Source: Novosphingobium acidiphilum DSM 19966
GTDB lineage: Bacteria; Pseudomonadota; Alphaproteobacteria; Sphingomonadales; Sphingomonadaceae
Direction of reading: 5' to 3'
Length of the DNA stretch: 64,000 nucleotides
Assembly: GCF_000429005.1 (NCBI RefSeq)
Contig: NZ_AUBA01000004.1
Coordinates: forward strand, 1-64,000
The translations under genes were made by a program, and so were the position numbers. Below, piece after piece: positions 1 through 7,974 of the stretch. Within the stretch, counting starts at the first letter, position 1, and the number at the start of each line of letters is the position of its first letter. The notes under the pieces were generated by a model, which saw only the letters and a list, made by a program, of their open reading frames with translations, had not been told where the DNA came from and searched no databases.

Positions 1-191
1 CAGTCGCGTTCGCGATAGCCGTTGCGCTGGACAAGCCGGTCGGCGGACTTCTCACCGTGACCAGCGCCTGTCAGCCCGCCAACCTCCATCTCCATCAGCC
101 GACCGGCGGCAAACGAGATCATGTCGCGCAAAATATCCGCGTCGGGGGCCTTCTCGACAAGCGCGCGCAAGTGCATCAGGGAATCGGTCAT
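1..191 (-). CDS. IS256-family (mutator-type) transposase, N-terminal part
   Basis: Read on the minus strand from an ATG at 191, the translation opens MTDSLMHLRALVEKA and continues with FAAGRLMEMEVGGLTGA and RNGYRERD. This is the characteristic N-terminus of IS256/mutator transposases, which catalyse cut-and-paste or copy-out transposition with a DDE active site. Only about 63 residues are visible and the frame is open to the window edge, so the DDE domain is not seen and intactness cannot be judged. The gene is divergent from the NACHT gene. Confidence 0.85.
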   Translation of the reverse strand, partial: MTDSLMHLRALVEKAPDADILRDMISFAAGRLMEMEVGGLTGAGHGEKSADRLVQRNGYRERD

Positions 192-252
192 CGTGGTTCT
201 CCAGGTTAGAGCTTCGCAACCCAAACCTATCCGAAAATCACGGTGACCACCC

Positions 253-310
253 GCGCTGCTGGCCGGACGCTACAGCGCAATATCGAAAGCGCGCGTCCGG
301 CCAGCAGCGC
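253..310. repeat. 18-bp perfect inverted repeat inside the IS end
   Basis: GCGCTGCTGGCCGGACGC at 253-270 is repeated as its exact reverse complement at 293-310, separated by 22 nt. It lies between the transposase start and the presumed IS terminus, so it is probably a subterminal stem-loop of the element. Such a hairpin could block read-through transcription into the transposase, or be a transposase binding site. The role is inferred. Confidence 0.75.
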
Positions 311-369
311 TACCCTCACAACCTACACCACGTACCGGGACGCGACCCAAATGGCATAGGAATGAGACG

Positions 370-2598
370 ATGAAACCGCGCTGGAAGAATTTTGAAGAGC
401 AAGTGCGCGAGATAGCCTCTCTGATCTACGCCAGACCGTGCGAGCCGGGGCGAATCGCGGGGAATGATATTGATGGGATCATCGAAAATGACGGTTTCAC
501 GCGGACGTTGCTCGAAATAACGGTTAACTGCACGCTGGAAAAGGTCCGGGCGGATATAAACAAGCTGGTACTTGCAAGGAATTCCCTCTTCGGCAGCGGC
601 ATCCTGTCGCGTGCGCTAGTAGTTATCGACAAGGAACCTACCACGGCAATGCTCGAAGGGGGGGCGAGCAACAACGTGATCGTGCTTAATCACAATCAAC
701 TTGCGGCCCAATTTATCGAATACGAGCGATACAGGCAATGTCGAACGACTTATCCATTTGGAAGTGCGATTGATCCTGAAACCGGAGAAATAGACGGGAC
801 TGAATACGTGCCGGTCAAATATGTCGATACGGCTACGTCCCGGGAGGTTTTGCCAGGGGATATCGCTAGCGAACTTCTTAGCGGTAAGAACGTTGTACTT
901 CTTGGAGAATATGGCAGCGGCAAGAGTCGCTGCGTTTCGCAGGTATTTTCTATCGTCGCTGCAGATTGGGGGCTGACCTTTCAGTTCCCTTTGGCAATCA
1001 ACTTGCGCGAATGTTGGGGGCTCGAACGCGCGGACGAGGTAATCAGGCGTCACTTTAACAAGCTCGGTTTGGACGACATGGCAGCGTCCGCGGTTCGAGC
1101 CTACAATCGCAAAAATATCGTATTCTTGCTCGATGGGTTTGATGAGATCGGCACCCAATCGTGGAGCACGGACGACGCCCGATTGCGCCAGCTAAGAGCC
1201 AACGCCCTTGTCGCCGCTAAGGATGCCGCGCAGAATGCAGGGGCTGGCATTCTAGTAACAGGCCGCGAACATTACTTTTCATCCACGAAGGAAATGCTCT
1301 CTGCACTGGGTTTGGCGCCGAGCAACACTAGAATACTACGGGTGAATGACGAATTTACGACTGACGAGATGCTTGCGTACTTCCAAGCCGCGCAGATCAG
1401 TGTCGCCCTTCCGGAATGGCTTCCTCGCAGGCCGCTGATTTGCCAGACAATCGCGCAGCTTGAAGAGAACGAGCGGGAGGACATGTTCGGTGTTGGTAAC
1501 AATGAAGCAGGGTTCTGGAACTACTTCATCGATGTGATCTGTAAGCGTGATGCCCGTATCAACGCATCCTTTGATGCAAATACTATCTACGAAGTTTTCG
1601 TCACCATTGCTGCGGGGACACGTAACAAGCCGGGTGACGTGGGTCCTATAGACCAAAGGGAGTTGCAGGAGGCTTTTGAAAGTGTTGTGGGCCAGATACC
1701 TGTCGAGGAGGCCGCAGTTATGCTTCAACGGCTGCCTTCACTCGGCAGGGTTGCTCCAGATTCCGGGGATCGCCAATTCATCGACTCATACATTCTTGAT
1801 GGACTGCGGGCGCACCACGTCCACAGGCTGGTCATCGGCGACGAGTCAGGAAAACGCAACGCTAGTTCTGAGAAATGGACCAATCCTCTACAACCGCTTG
1901 GTCAGAAGGTCCTCGCTTCTCGGGCAACTCTATCTCCCGGCGGCTACCTGAACTTGGCGAAGATGAGCGCGCAAGCTAAAAATCGCACTCTGGCGGGCGA
2001 CATCGTTGCAGGACTGATGCGGGTCAACGGAGGAACTGACTTCAACGGATTGGCCCTCACGGATGCAGCTATCTCTGAGTTGGACTTCATCGACGGAACA
2101 TCTGTAAATCTAACGATCGAGCAATCCACAATTGAATTGGTGGTTGTCCCACAGTCGCCTCCGCACGCCACGTTCCTTCGGTCGAATCTGATTGGAAAGA
2201 TCCAGGGGGCGTCGTCGGTCTCCGGACTTGGGGAGTGGGTTAGAGACAATGAGATTGAAAATTTTGATTCGGTTAGCACGACCAGCCGCATCCGAGATGC
2301 GGGACTTTCGCCTTCCCATGAGGTTCTGGTCACGATTATAAAGAAAACCTTCTTCCAACCAGGTAGCGGCAGAAAAGAAGAGGCGCTTTTACGCGGTTTC
2401 GCTGCCGGCGCCTTTGGTAAGGTTGCTCCGAAAGTTCTGAATATACTAGTCACGGCAGGTGTCTTGACCTTCTTTCGTGGCGATGAGGGACGCGTTTATG
2501 CGCCGAACAGAAGTGCGGCTGGTAGAATGAAAACAATGCTTGATGAACTGCGGTCCAGCGCTGATCAGATATGGATTGAGGTCGGATTACTCCAATAA
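370..2598 (+). CDS. NACHT-domain STAND NTPase with nuclease-like N-terminus; probable antiphage defence protein
   Basis: A 742-residue protein. Residues 1-125 look like a degenerate PD-(D/E)XK (Mrr-like) domain: NDIDGII with D33/D35, then LLEIT with E49, the usual lysine being threonine. The NACHT ATPase follows: Walker A GEYGSGKS (179-186), Walker B VFLLDGFDE (251-259) with the D-x-x-D-E pattern typical of NACHT, and a sensor-like TGRE (297-300). Residues 550-610 resemble a short beta-rich repeat, and the end (about 645-742) looks like a winged helix. STAND NTPases of this kind (Avs, bNACHT) sense phage and oligomerise to activate an effector. The start has an AGGA eight bases upstream. The gene is visibly AT-richer than its neighbours and lies about 22 bp from an IS end, which suggests transfer. 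No partner gene is seen. The defence role is inferred; NACHT membership is secure. Confidence 0.85.
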   Translation: MKPRWKNFEEQVREIASLIYARPCEPGRIAGNDIDGIIENDGFTRTLLEITVNCTLEKVRADINKLVLARNSLFGSGILSRALVVIDKEPTTAMLEGGASNNVIVLNHNQLAAQFIEYERYRQCRTTYPFGSAIDPETGEIDGTEYVPVKYVDTATSREVLPGDIASELLSGKNVVLLGEYGSGKSRCVSQVFSIVAADWGLTFQFPLAINLRECWGLERADEVIRRHFNKLGLDDMAASAVRAYNRKNIVFLLDGFDEIGTQSWSTDDARLRQLRANALVAAKDAAQNAGAGILVTGREHYFSSTKEMLSALGLAPSNTRILRVNDEFTTDEMLAYFQAAQISVALPEWLPRRPLICQTIAQLEENEREDMFGVGNNEAGFWNYFIDVICKRDARINASFDANTIYEVFVTIAAGTRNKPGDVGPIDQRELQEAFESVVGQIPVEEAAVMLQRLPSLGRVAPDSGDRQFIDSYILDGLRAHHVHRLVIGDESGKRNASSEKWTNPLQPLGQKVLASRATLSPGGYLNLAKMSAQAKNRTLAGDIVAGLMRVNGGTDFNGLALTDAAISELDFIDGTSVNLTIEQSTIELVVVPQSPPHATFLRSNLIGKIQGASSVSGLGEWVRDNEIENFDSVSTTSRIRDAGLSPSHEVLVTIIKKTFFQPGSGRKEEALLRGFAAGAFGKVAPKVLNILVTAGVLTFFRGDEGRVYAPNRSAAGRMKTMLDELRSSADQIWIEVGLLQ

Positions 2599-2916
2599 TC
2601 GTCTCTGAATGGTCGGCAGGAACAGGAGTGTGATTTGCAGCCCCGGCAGCGGCTATAATGGCGGATTCGGCCGGACGGCCTGACGTAACCCAACTGTCTG
2701 ATTTTGGCAGATTGCGACGTTCGCGCTGCCCGAACTGATCGTCGCAAACTGGGTCGACACCTGCCGCTTCCGTTCGGGCGCGACCAATGGCAGCTATCCT
2801 CCTCCGAGGGTCCGCAACCGGTCTTTCGAGATTCCTCCATTTCCTGCCGTTCATGGTTGACGCAAGACATACGCAATGCGGACAAGCCCTGCGCGGAATG
2901 TGTCCGCGCTGCCCGA
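2599..2916. other. Gene-free stretch of 318 bases
   Basis: Between the NACHT gene stop and the stop of the convergent M13 peptidase. No open frame here resembles a protein, and there is no clear hairpin followed by a T-run. It may be the degraded edge of an acquired segment, but nothing is recognisable. Confidence 0.5.
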
Positions 2917-4974
2917 TCACCACACGTGGACGCGTTTGTCGGGTGGCAGGTACAGTTTGTTGTCGGGTTTCACATCGAACGCGGTGTACCAGGCGTCGAC
3001 ATTGCGCACGACCGCGTTCACCCGCACCATGTCGGGGCTGTGCGGATCGCCCAGCAGCTGTTCGCGCAAGGCCTCGTCACGGATCTTGGCCTGCCAGCTT
3101 TGCGCATAGGCCAGGAAGAACCGCTGATCGCCGGTCATGCCGTCAATCGTCTGCGCATCGCCATGGCGCTTCTGATACAGTTTCCACGCGGCATAGGCCG
3201 CCTCCAGCCCGCCCAGGTCGGCAAGGTTTTCGCCCAGCGTCAATGCGCCCTTGATATGGACCCCCGGGATCGGTTCGATCGCATCGTATTGCTGGACCAG
3301 CGCATCGGTATGGATCTTGAATTTGGCCAGTGTGGCCGGTGTCCACCAGTTCTTCAACCGGCCCTGCCCGTCGAACTGGCGCCCTTCATCGTCAAAGCCA
3401 TGGCCCATTTCGTGGCCGATGGTGGCGCCGGCGGCGCCATAGTTGACCGCCGGATCGGCATTGGGATCAAAGAACGGCGGCAGCAGTTCCGCCGCCGGAA
3501 AGGTGATCTGGTTGGTGGTGGGATTGTAATAGGCGTTCACCGTCTGCGGGTTCATTCCCCACACGCTGCGATCGACCGGCCCGCCATAGCGTTTGACCCG
3601 GACGGCCTGCTCGAACCGCGCCGATTCGATCGCATTGGCCACCGGGTCTTCGCGGCCGGGATGAAAATCGGTGTAATCCAGCGGCACTTTGGGCCCGGCC
3701 ACGCGCGCATCGAACACCGCCAGCTTGGCCAGCGCGGCGCTGCGCGTGGGCGCATCCATCCACGATGCCTGGCCGATCCGTTCGCCATAGGCAGCCTTCA
3801 GGTCATCCAGCATTTCACCCATCTGGGCATCGGCCTCTTTCGACCAATGCGTCTTCAGATAGATCTGTCCGACCTCCTGCCCCAGTTCGCGGTTCAACAG
3901 ATCGACCCCGCGTTTCCAGCGCGGCCGCTGTTCGCTGACGCCCTGGAGCACCCTGCCGTAGAAATCGAAATGCGCGTTGTCGAATGCTGCGGGCATATAG
4001 GGCGCCAGATCGCTGATCAGGCGGAACAACAGGTAATCTTTCCACAGCGCGATCGGATCGTGCCCCAGATGGGTGCCGATCGCGCGGATTGCGCTGGGTT
4101 CGCCCACGACGACCACTTTCGCCCTGGCCACGCCCATCCGGTCAAGCATGGCATCCCAGGCAATGCCCGGCGCATACGTGGCGAGGCGCGCCACCGCCAC
4201 CGGGTTATAGGTTGCCACCGGATCGCGCAGCCGTTCGGGCGCCCAGTGTTCCTGGGCCAGCGTCATTTCCAGCGCCATGATCGCGTGGGCGCGATTGGCC
4301 GCGTCGGACACCCCGGCCAGCGTGAAGATCTGCGCGATATAATTGACATAGGCCTGGCGTACCGCGTCGTACTTTTCGCCGGTTTCCAGATAATAATCGC
4401 GCGCGGGCAGGCCCAGTTGGCCTTGATCGGCCTCGACAACGTAGCGCGTCGGCTCTTTCACATCGGCCTCGATCGACAGGCCGATCGGGTTGGCAAAGCC
4501 GGGTTCGGCCATCAGCGCCATCAGTTCGCGGCGGGTTTTTACCGCAGAAATCTTTGCCGCCAGCGGCTGCAACGGGCCAAGCCCACGCGCGGCAATGCCC
4601 TTTTCATCCATCCATGCAGTCCACACCGCGGCAATGCGCTGCGCCGCGGGGGTATCGGGGTGGGCCACGGCCTGTTCGGCGATGGCGCGCACATCGTCGG
4701 CCACTTTGTCTTCAAGATCATAGTTGTAGCCGATGCGCGTCTTGTCCGCAGGGATCGACGTGTGATCGACCCAGTTGCCCTCCATATAGGCAAAGAAATC
4801 ATCGCCCGGTGCGATGTCACGATTCATATTGCCCGTGGCCAGGCCCAGGCTGCCATATTGCGGCATGTCCGGATCGGGTGCGCTGTCGGTATCTTGGGCG
4901 CTGGCTGCGATCGGCAGCAAGGGCAGAACTGCGCATGCCACGCGGGTGGCGCGCCGGAACCAGGTCGTGGTCAT
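2917..4974 (-). CDS. M13-family zinc metallopeptidase (neprilysin/PepO-like)
   Basis: A 685-residue secreted or periplasmic endopeptidase. The start at 4974 gives a signal peptide (MTTTWFRRATRVACAVLPLL, cleaved near ASA-Q). M13 signatures are complete: NAYYN and FPAAELLPPFFD before the active site, the zinc motif HEMGH near residue 520, and ENLADLGG near residue 580 with the third zinc ligand. Members hydrolyse small to medium peptides. The protein ends HVW rather than the usual C-x-x-W. It lies 55 bases downstream of the crotonase gene on the same strand, so the two could be cotranscribed. The frame runs about 60 codons upstream of 4974, but only the chosen start gives a signal peptide at the N-terminus. 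Confidence 0.93.
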   Translation of the reverse strand: MTTTWFRRATRVACAVLPLLPIAASAQDTDSAPDPDMPQYGSLGLATGNMNRDIAPGDDFFAYMEGNWVDHTSIPADKTRIGYNYDLEDKVADDVRAIAEQAVAHPDTPAAQRIAAVWTAWMDEKGIAARGLGPLQPLAAKISAVKTRRELMALMAEPGFANPIGLSIEADVKEPTRYVVEADQGQLGLPARDYYLETGEKYDAVRQAYVNYIAQIFTLAGVSDAANRAHAIMALEMTLAQEHWAPERLRDPVATYNPVAVARLATYAPGIAWDAMLDRMGVARAKVVVVGEPSAIRAIGTHLGHDPIALWKDYLLFRLISDLAPYMPAAFDNAHFDFYGRVLQGVSEQRPRWKRGVDLLNRELGQEVGQIYLKTHWSKEADAQMGEMLDDLKAAYGERIGQASWMDAPTRSAALAKLAVFDARVAGPKVPLDYTDFHPGREDPVANAIESARFEQAVRVKRYGGPVDRSVWGMNPQTVNAYYNPTTNQITFPAAELLPPFFDPNADPAVNYGAAGATIGHEMGHGFDDEGRQFDGQGRLKNWWTPATLAKFKIHTDALVQQYDAIEPIPGVHIKGALTLGENLADLGGLEAAYAAWKLYQKRHGDAQTIDGMTGDQRFFLAYAQSWQAKIRDEALREQLLGDPHSPDMVRVNAVVRNVDAWYTAFDVKPDNKLYLPPDKRVHVW

Positions 4975-5029
4975 CAAACCTCCGTGGAACAACGCAGCCC
5001 GGCGGTGGGGGGACGGGACGCGTGTTGTG

Positions 5030-5785
5030 TCAACGCGCGCCATAGCACGGGGGCCGCCGTTCGCGAAAGGCAGCCAGCCCTTCGCGGAAATCCGGCCCGG
5101 CAAACGCGCTGTCAAAGGCGGCATCAAGCGCCGGATCATGGCCGCGCGGGGCATGCGCCACGCCTCGCTTGAGCGCGGCCAGACTTGCAGGCGATTGCGC
5201 CGCCATCACCAGCGCCAGTTCGGTCGTGCAGCCGGCCGCGTCGTCGGATGCAATTTCGACCAGCCCGATTCGCGCCGCCTCTGCCGCATCGATCCGTGCG
5301 GCTGCAAACAGCAGCCGCGCCGCTTGCCCGGGCCCGACCAGCGCCACCAGCCGGGCAATGTCCTCCTGCGGATAGGTAATGCCCAGTTTGGCAGGCGTGA
5401 TCGCAAAGACCGCGCGCGGGCCCGCCACGCGCACATCGGCGGCCAGCGCCAGCGCCACCCCGGCGCCAAAGCAATCGCCATCGATTGCGGCAATGACCGG
5501 CATCGGCAGGTGCGACAGCGGTTCCAGCGCATTGCGCATCGCCATGCGAAACGGCGCGCGCGCCGCAGCATCGTCGGCCAGCAGGGCAATTTCGCGCAAG
5601 TCCGATCCCGAACAGAACATGCCGGCGCCGCTTGCGCGCAGGACCACCACACGCGGGCACGCAGCGCCCACTGCCGACACCGATCGCGCCAGCGCGTGCC
5701 ATCCGGCCAGCGACAGCGCATTGCGCGTAGGCTGCGAATCGAGCGTGATCGTGGCGATGCCATCGGATATTTCGTGCGTGATCAT
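5030..5785 (-). CDS. Enoyl-CoA hydratase/isomerase (crotonase) family protein
   Basis: A 251-residue single-domain crotonase-fold protein that should act on an acyl-CoA thioester. The oxyanion-hole segments are visible: GMFCSGSDL near residue 55 and DCFGAGVALALAADV near residue 103. The two glutamates that catalyse hydration in classical enoyl-CoA hydratase appear to be replaced: the G-G-C-E-L position reads GAGVALA and the P-E-I position reads PAK. The enzyme may therefore be an isomerase, hydrolase or another crotonase activity rather than a hydratase. It is divergent from the APC permease and upstream of the M13 peptidase. Family is secure, substrate unknown. Confidence 0.88.
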   Translation of the reverse strand: MITHEISDGIATITLDSQPTRNALSLAGWHALARSVSAVGAACPRVVVLRASGAGMFCSGSDLREIALLADDAAARAPFRMAMRNALEPLSHLPMPVIAAIDGDCFGAGVALALAADVRVAGPRAVFAITPAKLGITYPQEDIARLVALVGPGQAARLLFAAARIDAAEAARIGLVEIASDDAAGCTTELALVMAAQSPASLAALKRGVAHAPRGHDPALDAAFDSAFAGPDFREGLAAFRERRPPCYGAR

Positions 5786-5872
5786 GCCCCGGCCTTATCG
5801 CTGCGGCGCCAGCCCAACAACAAAAACGGCCCTGCCGCTGGACGAAGCCGCTTCAGGCGGTATCCCGGGGCG

Positions 5873-7183
5873 ATGGACCATGCGCCCCCTGCCCCGCGCC
5901 CGCACCTGGCGCTTGCCCCGGCCATGTTGGTCGCGCTGGGCATGATCATGTCGACCGACGTGCTCAAGACCGCGCCGACCGTGGCGCAAAACGTTGCGCC
6001 TGGCCTGTTCGTGTGGCTGTGGATCGGCGGGGGCCTGGTCTCGCTGGTCGGCGCACTGTGCTATGTCGAGATGGCCTGCGCCTTTCCCGATGCGGGCGGG
6101 GAATACAGTTTTCTGTCGCGCGCCTGGGGGCCACGGGTGGGAGCGCTTTATGCGTGGTCGCGGTTTGCGGTGCTGCACACCGGATGGATCGCGTTGATGG
6201 CGCACCTGCTGGCCGACTATGCCAGCGCGCTGGTGCCGATGGATGCAGCGATGCGCACCGTGTTTGCGCTGATGGTGGTGGCACTGCTGGCGCTGATCAA
6301 CTGTGCCCACGTGCGGATCGGATTTTTGACCCAGGCGCTGATGGTGGCGCTGGTCGCGCTGGGCTTTGCTGCGGTGATTGCCGCAGGCTTTGTCGCCGCA
6401 CCCGCGCACGCGCAAACCTTGGCAATTCCGGCGGGCGATCGCCAGATCGGCGTCGCGCTGATCTATGTGTTCCTGGCCTTTGGCGGATGGAGCGATATTG
6501 CCACGCTGTCGGCAGAGCTTCGGGGCGGGCCGCGCGGCATGGCGATCGTCACCGTGGGGGCGATCGTGTTGTTGATGGCGCTGTACATCGCGCTTAACCA
6601 GGGCATGGCGCAGGGGCTGGGCCTGGGCGCACTGGCGCGCAGCACTGCGCCGGGCGCCGATGTTGCGCGCGCCGCGTTCGGTCCGGCGGGCGCGGTGCTG
6701 GTGGTGCTGGTGGTGGTCATATCGGCGGTGGCGAGCATCAATTCGACGCTGATCGTTGGTGCTCGGATCACCTGGGCCGCAGCACAAACGATCCCGGTGC
6801 TGCACCCGATCGGCCAGTGGCATGCCGGACGCGGCACGCCGGTTGCGGCCGTGATCGCGGTTGCGGGGTTTTCAGGCGTGCTGACCGTGCTGGCGGGCAT
6901 GACCGGCAACGGTTTCGGCGCGATGGTCGATTACATGTCGCCGGTCTACTGGGTGTTCATCCTGCTGGGGATGGGCGCAGCTGTCCGGCTGCGCCGGGGT
7001 GCTGCCGGGCATCGCTTTCCCGTGCGCACACCGCTGTTTCCGCTGTTCCCGGTTGTCTTTGGCGGGGTTGCGCTGATCATGCTGTGGTGGTCGCTGACCG
7101 AGCTTGGCCGCGGCGCGCTGGTCGGTGCCGGCGTGATGGCGCTGGGCCTGGTGCTTGAACGGCTGGCCGGTCGCAGCACCTGA
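5873..7183 (+). CDS. APC-superfamily amino acid permease
   Basis: A 436-residue inner-membrane transporter with about 12 hydrophobic helices. The N-terminus (LGMIMSTDVLKTAPTVAQN, then WIGGGLVSLVGALCYVEMA and FPDAGGEYSFLSRAWGP) matches the APC pattern, where the broken first helix and the conserved E-M-A and P-x-x-G-G-x-Y motifs form the substrate site. It should import an amino acid or related compound by proton or sodium symport, or by exchange. The ATG at 5873 places this motif close to the N-terminus; earlier in-frame codons only shadow the opposite-strand genes. Substrate cannot be read from the sequence. Confidence 0.9.
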   Translation: MDHAPPAPRPHLALAPAMLVALGMIMSTDVLKTAPTVAQNVAPGLFVWLWIGGGLVSLVGALCYVEMACAFPDAGGEYSFLSRAWGPRVGALYAWSRFAVLHTGWIALMAHLLADYASALVPMDAAMRTVFALMVVALLALINCAHVRIGFLTQALMVALVALGFAAVIAAGFVAAPAHAQTLAIPAGDRQIGVALIYVFLAFGGWSDIATLSAELRGGPRGMAIVTVGAIVLLMALYIALNQGMAQGLGLGALARSTAPGADVARAAFGPAGAVLVVLVVVISAVASINSTLIVGARITWAAAQTIPVLHPIGQWHAGRGTPVAAVIAVAGFSGVLTVLAGMTGNGFGAMVDYMSPVYWVFILLGMGAAVRLRRGAAGHRFPVRTPLFPLFPVVFGGVALIMLWWSLTELGRGALVGAGVMALGLVLERLAGRST

Positions 7184-7215
7184 TATTGCAGGCTGTTTCG
7201 GGATGATCGGGAAAC

Positions 7216-7291
<76 letters not shown>

Positions 7292-7431
7292 ACACGTTTC
7301 GCCGAAGCGCTTCCCGTTTTTCCGGCACCCTGGGGGGTGGCGGCGGCAGCTTCCTGCCGGGAGCCGGGCCTTTAAGGTAGACCCGGCAGACTGACAAGAC
7401 CAAAAATCATGTCGGCCCGATTTTTACCGCC

Positions 7432-7458
7432 CGCCCCGGACCCGTGCGGGCCGGGGCG
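7432..7458 (-). terminator. Hairpin after the FYDLN gene, possible terminator
   Basis: CGCCCCGG-A-CCC pairs with GGG-CCGGGGCG around a GTGC loop, with one bulged A, starting 14 bases past the stop of the minus-strand gene. There is no T-run on that strand, so it may be a weak or factor-assisted terminator. Confidence 0.45.
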
Positions 7459-7471
7459 AAGCAGTGCCGGA

Positions 7472-7789
7472 TCAGACTTCTTCGTCTTCGCCGTCGTGAC
7501 CGGGCACGCCCAGATCGTCATCACCGCCAAGATCGACATCGTTGTCAGGCGAATCGCCGTCTTCGTCGATATCGAGATCTTCATCGGCCAGATCGACATC
7601 AGCCACCACGTCGACCTTTTCCTTCTGAATTTCTTCATAGGGAATCGGCTGCTTCGACTTCAGCACCGGGTCCGGATGCCAGGAATAACGGCATTCGATG
7701 CACGTTACCGGGTCACCATTGCCCATATCGTAAAAGCGGGTGCCGCACTTCGGACAGCTGTGCTTGGCGCCCCATTCCGGCTTGACCAT
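7472..7789 (-). CDS. TIGR02300 / FYDLN acid-family protein
   Basis: A 105-residue protein. The N-terminal half carries a zinc-ribbon-like pair of cysteine knuckles (CPKC near residue 12 and CIEC near residue 30) and the family signature TRFYD; the second half is a strongly acidic tail rich in D and E. The family is largely alphaproteobacterial and uncharacterised; a nucleic-acid or zinc-binding role is only an inference from the ribbon. It is divergent from aroA, as in many sphingomonads. Confidence 0.9.
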   Translation of the reverse strand: MVKPEWGAKHSCPKCGTRFYDMGNGDPVTCIECRYSWHPDPVLKSKQPIPYEEIQKEKVDVVADVDLADEDLDIDEDGDSPDNDVDLGGDDDLGVPGHDGEDEEV

Positions 7790-7974
7790 GAAATTTCCTC
7801 AAGTCCTGTCGGCGGTGGACCGTTCCAGCGCCGACTATCAACAGGTTGGCCATGGCCGACCGCTGGCAAGCAGGTCAAGCCCCATGGCACGAGGGGCGCG
7901 CCTTGCCATAGCCATGCGTCGCTGTCAAAAGCCGCGTGATTTTCCCCCCTTCCCGATCCTGAAAGGTCGTGTTC

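Larger units (their letters stand above)
1..347 (-). mobile_element. IS256-family insertion sequence, one end only
   Basis: The transposase start, its upstream region and the presumed terminal inverted repeat of an IS256-family element lie here; the rest is left of the window. The outer edge is placed near 347 because the stretch GGGACGCGACC (337-347) resembles the ends of related alphaproteobacterial elements as I remember them. The matching end and the target duplication are out of view, so the exact boundary is inferred. The element lies directly upstream of the NACHT gene. Confidence 0.7.

Noticed and set aside
2704..5172. Long plus-strand open frame of 822 codons
   Set aside because: It is antisense to the M13 peptidase and crotonase genes, is rich in Arg, His and Gly as expected for a shadow frame in GC-rich DNA, and has no family motifs.
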